From Anaerolineales bacterium (GTDB lineage: Bacteria; Chloroflexota; Anaerolineae; Anaerolineales; UBA6663), in the NCBI GenBank assembly GCA_016789175.1, contig JAEURK010000358.1:1-44446 (forward strand): a stretch of 44,446 nucleotides of DNA. The letters are read 5' to 3'. Each line of letters starts with the position of its first letter. Position 1 is the first letter of the stretch. Shown here piece by piece: positions 40,810-44,446 of the stretch. Position numbers and translations under genes: made by a program. Under the pieces are notes generated by a model that had not been told where the DNA came from, made no database searches, and saw nothing but the letters and a program-made list of their open reading frames with translations.

Positions 40810-40815
40810 TATACT
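40810..40815 (+). promoter_or_regulatory. -10 box (TATACT), leaderless glycosyltransferase start
   Basis: TATACT ends seven bases before ATG 40823 (four before an in-frame GTG). No Shine-Dalgarno sequence is present. Confidence 0.5.
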
Positions 40816-40822
40816 GCATGTG

Positions 40823-42499
40823 ATGTCCTCGGAAATCTCAGCGCGCATGCCGCGCCAACGCCTGCAACTTCCACAGGTGCTCTGGGCGTTGACGCTGACC
40901 GTGGCCGTCTGGATGACGCTGCAGGCGTTCGACGCCGCGCGTCGTTTCAGCGATCGCCCGTTCGACTTCGACGAGGCCGTGCACGCCCTGCCCGCCTACC
41001 AAATCGCGCTCGACCTGCGCGCACTCGATATCGGAGCCCTCTGGGCACACAGCCTGGAGCAGGACCGTCTGGCGGCCTATCCGTTTTTGCACTCATGGCT
41101 TCTGGCGCCGGCCCTGGTGTTCACGGGGGCCGACCCGGCTGCGGCCCGGCTGGCCAACACGGCCTTCGTCTGGCTGAGCCTGGGTCTGGTCGCCTGGACC
41201 ACGCGCCCGCTGGCGTCGGCGGGCGCGAAAGGGGTCGCGCCGCCGTTGGCCGCTTTGTGCCTGGCCCTCAGCCTGCCGATCTGGACCTATGCCAACACGG
41301 TCCTGCTCGAAGGCGCCGGCCTGGTCGTCACGCTGGCCTGGCTGGGCGCGTACCTGCGCGCGCGACCGGGGGCCTGGCTCGGCTGGCCCTGGCTGACCGG
41401 CCTGCTGGCGGCGGCGGCCTTCTTCACCAAGTACTCGTTTGGGATCTTCGTGCTGGGCGGGATGCTGCTGAGCGAGGCACTGACCATGCTGGTCGAGCGC
41501 CGGCCGATGACGAACCGGTGGCTGGCCCTGTTCGGGCCGCCGGCGATGCTGATCGGCCTGTGGCTCATCCTGCCCGACAAGCTCGACCGATTGGCCGGCT
41601 ACAGCGTGTCGCAGCATGCGAGCCTGGCCTTCTGGAGCTGGGAGAACTGGCTGTACGCGCCGATCAACGCCCTGCGCTTTTACGCGCCCGGCCCACTCAC
41701 GGCTGGCCTGATGGCGGCCACGCTCGCGCTGGCGCCGATGCGGTGGCGGGAAGCCGGGCCACGCCAGGCGGCTGCAGCAGTGCTGGCCGGTCTGGCGGCG
41801 CTCACCTGGGTGCCGCAGAAGGACGCGCGCTTTTTGTACACGGTCGCGCCGCTGCTGATCCCACCGGCGGCGGCGCTGGCGGCCCATGCGCTGCAGGTGC
41901 TCGGCTCGCGCCGAACCCTGCGGTGGTGGATCGCGGCGGCGACGCTGGTCGAGCTCGGGTTGGGCCTGACTCGCCTCACCCGCTATGCCGAGACCCTGCA
42001 GACGGTCTACAACACGTCGCCTGACACGCGCGGCCTGTACCAGTTTGTGCTCGAGGGGTCGTTGGCCGCCGGTCGGCGGCCCCGGCTCTTGAACGCGTGG
42101 TACCAGGTGAACGCGCTCGCGGCGAGTTGGGCCTACTACGAACGGTTCGGGGGAACCCCGGCTGACGACGCCTACCAGCTGGCGACCCAGAGCCAGATCG
42201 ACGTCGCCGACGAAACCAGCCGCGCCGCCCTCCTCGCCGATCTGCGCGCCGCTGGCATAGGCGTCCTGTACACGATCGACGGCAGCCCCGCCGGGACGGT
42301 CACCGGCTGGGCCGTGGTCGAGCCGGCCCTGGCCGCCGGCGACCTCACATCGCTGGCGCCGCCAGTGGCGCAATCGCCACCGTACACGCTCTACGTTTGG
42401 CCGCGCGAGGTCCAGGAACGACTGCTCGCCGGCGAGATCTCCTCGGCCGGCGAGCCCGTGACGTTCGTCGTTCGCCTCAACGCGTATCAGGTGCAGTGA
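40823..42499 (+). CDS. ArnT/PMT-like membrane glycosyltransferase
   Basis: A 558-residue integral membrane protein with about ten hydrophobic segments. The N-terminal loop has FDFDEAVHALPAYQIALDL, with the Asp-Glu motif expected in GT-C transferases of the ArnT/PMT_2 type. The C-terminal 130 residues lie outside the last helix and end VTFVVRLNAYQVQ. Such enzymes move sugar from a lipid-phosphate donor to a lipid or protein. I start at ATG 40823 because the promoter lies directly upstream and hydrophobic sequence follows soon after; the open frame upstream to 40688 is low-quality. It converges on thrS. Confidence 0.8.
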   Translation: MSSEISARMPRQRLQLPQVLWALTLTVAVWMTLQAFDAARRFSDRPFDFDEAVHALPAYQIALDLRALDIGALWAHSLEQDRLAAYPFLHSWLLAPALVFTGADPAAARLANTAFVWLSLGLVAWTTRPLASAGAKGVAPPLAALCLALSLPIWTYANTVLLEGAGLVVTLAWLGAYLRARPGAWLGWPWLTGLLAAAAFFTKYSFGIFVLGGMLLSEALTMLVERRPMTNRWLALFGPPAMLIGLWLILPDKLDRLAGYSVSQHASLAFWSWENWLYAPINALRFYAPGPLTAGLMAATLALAPMRWREAGPRQAAAAVLAGLAALTWVPQKDARFLYTVAPLLIPPAAALAAHALQVLGSRRTLRWWIAAATLVELGLGLTRLTRYAETLQTVYNTSPDTRGLYQFVLEGSLAAGRRPRLLNAWYQVNALAASWAYYERFGGTPADDAYQLATQSQIDVADETSRAALLADLRAAGIGVLYTIDGSPAGTVTGWAVVEPALAAGDLTSLAPPVAQSPPYTLYVWPREVQERLLAGEISSAGEPVTFVVRLNAYQVQ

Positions 42500-42530
42500 G
42501 TGGGTGAGCGCGGCTGCCTGCACCCACTCA
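42497..42530. terminator. Short hairpin between converging genes
   Basis: TGAGTGGGTG (starting at the stop codon) pairs with CACCCACTCA (42521-42530), a 10-bp stem with a 14-base loop. No clear T-run follows. Confidence 0.5.
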
Positions 42531-42535
42531 GTTCA

Positions 42536-44335
42536 TCAGTCACCGTTCTCGATCGCCGTCTGGGTCAGGGCCAGGAACTCCTCAATCGATTTGGCCCTGA
42601 GATCCTCGCCGGAGCGTAGACGCACGGAAACGGCGCCGGCGGCCTGGTCTTTGTCGCCGACAACCAGCATGTACGGCACCTTCTGGACCTGCGCGTCGCG
42701 GATCTTGGCCTGCATCCGGGCGTTGCCTTCATCGACCTCGACCCGCAGACCCTTGGCGCGCAACTGCTCGGCCACCGAGCGGGCGTACTCGTTGTGCCGA
42801 TCCGCAACCGGGATCAGCATGACCTGGACGGGCGCCAGCCAGACCGGGAAGTTGCCGGCATAGTGTTCGATCAACACACCCAGGAAGCGCTCCGTCGTGC
42901 CCGTGACGGCGCGATGCAGGAGCACGGGCGTGTGCGGCTGGCCATCCTCGCCGATGTACTCGCAGCCGAGCCGGGCCGGCTGGATGAAGTCCACCTGGAT
43001 CGTCGAGAGCTGCCATTCACGGCCGAGCGCGTCCTGCGCCATGAAGTCGGCTTTCGGGCCGTAGAAGGCGGCCTCGCCCTCCACGGCGTAGTACTCGACG
43101 CCGTTCTTGTCGAGCGCCTGGCGCAACGCGGCCGTGGCGGCCGCCCATTTCTCGTCATCGGCCACGAACTTGCCCTGATCGCCCTTGAGCGACAGCCGGA
43201 CGCGATAGTCCGTGAACTTATAGCGCGCCAGCACCTCGCGGATCAGCTTGAGGCAGAGCGAGAACTCGGCCTCGATCTGGTCGGGGCTGCAGAAGATGTG
43301 GCAGTCGTCCTGCGTCAGCGCGCGCACGCGCGTCAGGCCATGCAGCTCGCCCGTCTTCTCGTAGCGGTAGAGCGTGGCGAACTCGGCGAAGCGCAGCGGC
43401 AGCTCCTTGTAAGAGCGGATGCCCATCTCGTTGTAGAGCGTCATGTGGCTCGGGCAGTTCATGGGCTTGAGCCGGAACGTGACGTCCTCATCGACCATGG
43501 GCGGGAACATCGAGTCCTTGTAGTTGTCGTAGTGGCCCGAGCGCTTGTACAGGTCTTCCTTGACCAGGTTGCCCGTCCAGACGTGCTGATAGCCGTAGCG
43601 CGTCTGCGTCTCGCGGACGTAGCTCTCCATGAGGTGGCGCAGCATCTCGCCCTTGGGCGCGAAGAGCGGCAGGCCCGGGCCCGTGGCGTCGGCGAAGTAG
43701 AACAAGCCGAGGTCGCGGCCCAGCTTGCGATGATCGCGCTTCTTGGCTTCTTCGAGCCGCCACAGGTACTGCTCGAGCTCCTTGGGCGCCTTCCAGGCCG
43801 TCGCGTAGACGCGTTGCAGCATCGGCCGGTCGCTGTCGCCGCGCCAGTACGCGCCGGCCACGCTCATCAGCTTGAAGGCCTGGGCGTTGATCTGGCCGGT
43901 GTGCTCGACGTGCGGCCCGCGGCACAGGTCCGTGAATGTATCTTGCGTGTAGATCGAGATCACGGGTTTCTCGGCGACGACGTTGCCGTATTCGTCCGTG
44001 CCGCCCTGCTCGAGACCGTCGATCAGCTCGAGCTTGTAAGGCTGATTGGCGAAGATCGCGCGCGCCTCATCGGCGCTGACCTCGCGCCGCACGAACGGGA
44101 ACTTGCCGTTCACGATCTGGCGCATGCGCTTCTCGAGGCCCTCAAAATCCTCAGGCGAAAGCGGCCGCGGCAGCTCGAAGTCATAGTAGAAGCCGTCGTC
44201 GATCGGCGGCCCGATCGCGACCTTGGCGTGCCCATCGAACAGTTCGGTGACGGCCTGAGCCATGATGTGTGCCAGCGAGTGACGGATGCGATAGATCTCC
44301 GTCTCGTTGTAGGGAGCAGCGGGTTGGACAGACAT
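42536..44335 (-). CDS. thrS: Threonyl-tRNA synthetase without TGS domain
   Basis: A 599-residue class II synthetase. The editing (SAD) domain comes first (RHSLAHIMAQAV near residue 20, CRGPHVEHTGQI). The core has MNCPSHM with the zinc-ligand Cys, motif 2 in FATLYRYEKTGELHGLTRVR, TQDDCHIFC, and motif 3 near LLHRAVTGTTERFLGVLIEHYAG. A C-terminal anticodon-binding domain follows. The N-terminal TGS domain of the E. coli enzyme is missing, as in several other lineages. I start at ATG 44335 because GAGG is at 44341-44344; the frame to 44356 adds seven residues. A long palindrome lies in its leader. Confidence 0.95.
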   Translation of the reverse strand: MSVQPAAPYNETEIYRIRHSLAHIMAQAVTELFDGHAKVAIGPPIDDGFYYDFELPRPLSPEDFEGLEKRMRQIVNGKFPFVRREVSADEARAIFANQPYKLELIDGLEQGGTDEYGNVVAEKPVISIYTQDTFTDLCRGPHVEHTGQINAQAFKLMSVAGAYWRGDSDRPMLQRVYATAWKAPKELEQYLWRLEEAKKRDHRKLGRDLGLFYFADATGPGLPLFAPKGEMLRHLMESYVRETQTRYGYQHVWTGNLVKEDLYKRSGHYDNYKDSMFPPMVDEDVTFRLKPMNCPSHMTLYNEMGIRSYKELPLRFAEFATLYRYEKTGELHGLTRVRALTQDDCHIFCSPDQIEAEFSLCLKLIREVLARYKFTDYRVRLSLKGDQGKFVADDEKWAAATAALRQALDKNGVEYYAVEGEAAFYGPKADFMAQDALGREWQLSTIQVDFIQPARLGCEYIGEDGQPHTPVLLHRAVTGTTERFLGVLIEHYAGNFPVWLAPVQVMLIPVADRHNEYARSVAEQLRAKGLRVEVDEGNARMQAKIRDAQVQKVPYMLVVGDKDQAAGAVSVRLRSGEDLRAKSIEEFLALTQTAIENGD

Positions 44336-44355
44336 AAGCACCTCGAACATCCGCA

Positions 44356-44425
44356 ATTGTTGCTGGCTGATTGTTGGTTGCTGAGTGAGGGCTCAATCAG
44401 CAACCAACACTCAGCCAGCAACAAT
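44356..44425. repeat. 34-bp inverted repeat of GATTG/GGTTGCTGA words in thrS leader
   Basis: Arms 44356-44389 and 44392-44425 pair over 34 bp with two mismatches and a two-base loop. It shares words (GCTGATTG, GATTGTTG) with the palindrome at 4950-5014. On the minus strand a GGGAGCTTTTT run precedes it at the window end. Confidence 0.88.
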
Positions 44426-44446
44426 CAGCAATTAAAAAGCTCCCGC

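Overview
The window is high-GC bacterial chromosome with short intergenic gaps and many -10 boxes 5-9 nt in front of start codons. A threonyl-tRNA synthetase without a TGS domain, a menaquinone prenyltransferase, Thr/Pro-rich surface-protein linkers, a bacterial translin homologue and two-exon-like membrane nuclease genes together suggest a Chloroflexota bacterium, probably Anaerolineae. This placement is inference from gene content; no rRNA or tRNA gene was seen. There is no phage, insertion sequence or CRISPR array.

Layout. 1-1224: low-complexity G/C edge and a threonine-synthase-like gene. 1286-7098 (minus): a fatty-acid beta-oxidation operon, TetR regulator > acyl-CoA dehydrogenase > 3-hydroxyacyl-CoA dehydrogenase/enoyl-CoA hydratase > thiolase, with a strong promoter and a candidate operator over the tetR start. 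7157-8729 (minus): PII-like protein and CPA2 antiporter. 8785-14476 (plus): a membrane kinase/receiver/LuxR-HTH fusion lacking the phospho-acceptor histidine, a stand-alone receiver-like protein and a large secreted protein with five cadherin-like repeats. 14587-17419: divergent, apparently leaderless ADP-ribosylglycohydrolase and CAP-domain genes.

17604-25620 is the most coherent unusual block: MoaB (molybdenum cofactor), a thioredoxin-like lipoprotein with MsrP/MsrQ (periplasmic methionine sulfoxide repair), an OmpR-type two-component system, a ferric-reductase-like membrane haem protein with ApbE and a small membrane protein, and a lipoprotein with Met/His-rich 15-residue repeats and a DM13 domain. 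Shared CTGTAAGG boxes lie upstream of the lipoprotein gene and between the redoxin operon and the regulator. I read this as a candidate envelope metal/redox-stress regulon.

25631-33667: menA, a 55-residue basic protein gene, TPR proteins, SH3b and glycoside-hydrolase surface proteins, a methyltransferase and a zinc-ribbon protein. 33689-39390 (minus): ssb, then a tightly overlapping DUF3467 > translin > split Cas4-like nuclease set, then NAD kinase, a B-box-type membrane protein and recN. 39436-44446: a Memo-family protein, a membrane glycosyltransferase and thrS.

Two general features stand out. Most convergent gene pairs are separated by long, nearly perfect hairpins acting as likely bidirectional terminators. 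Seven genes have a -10-like hexamer so close to the start codon that the mRNA should be leaderless.
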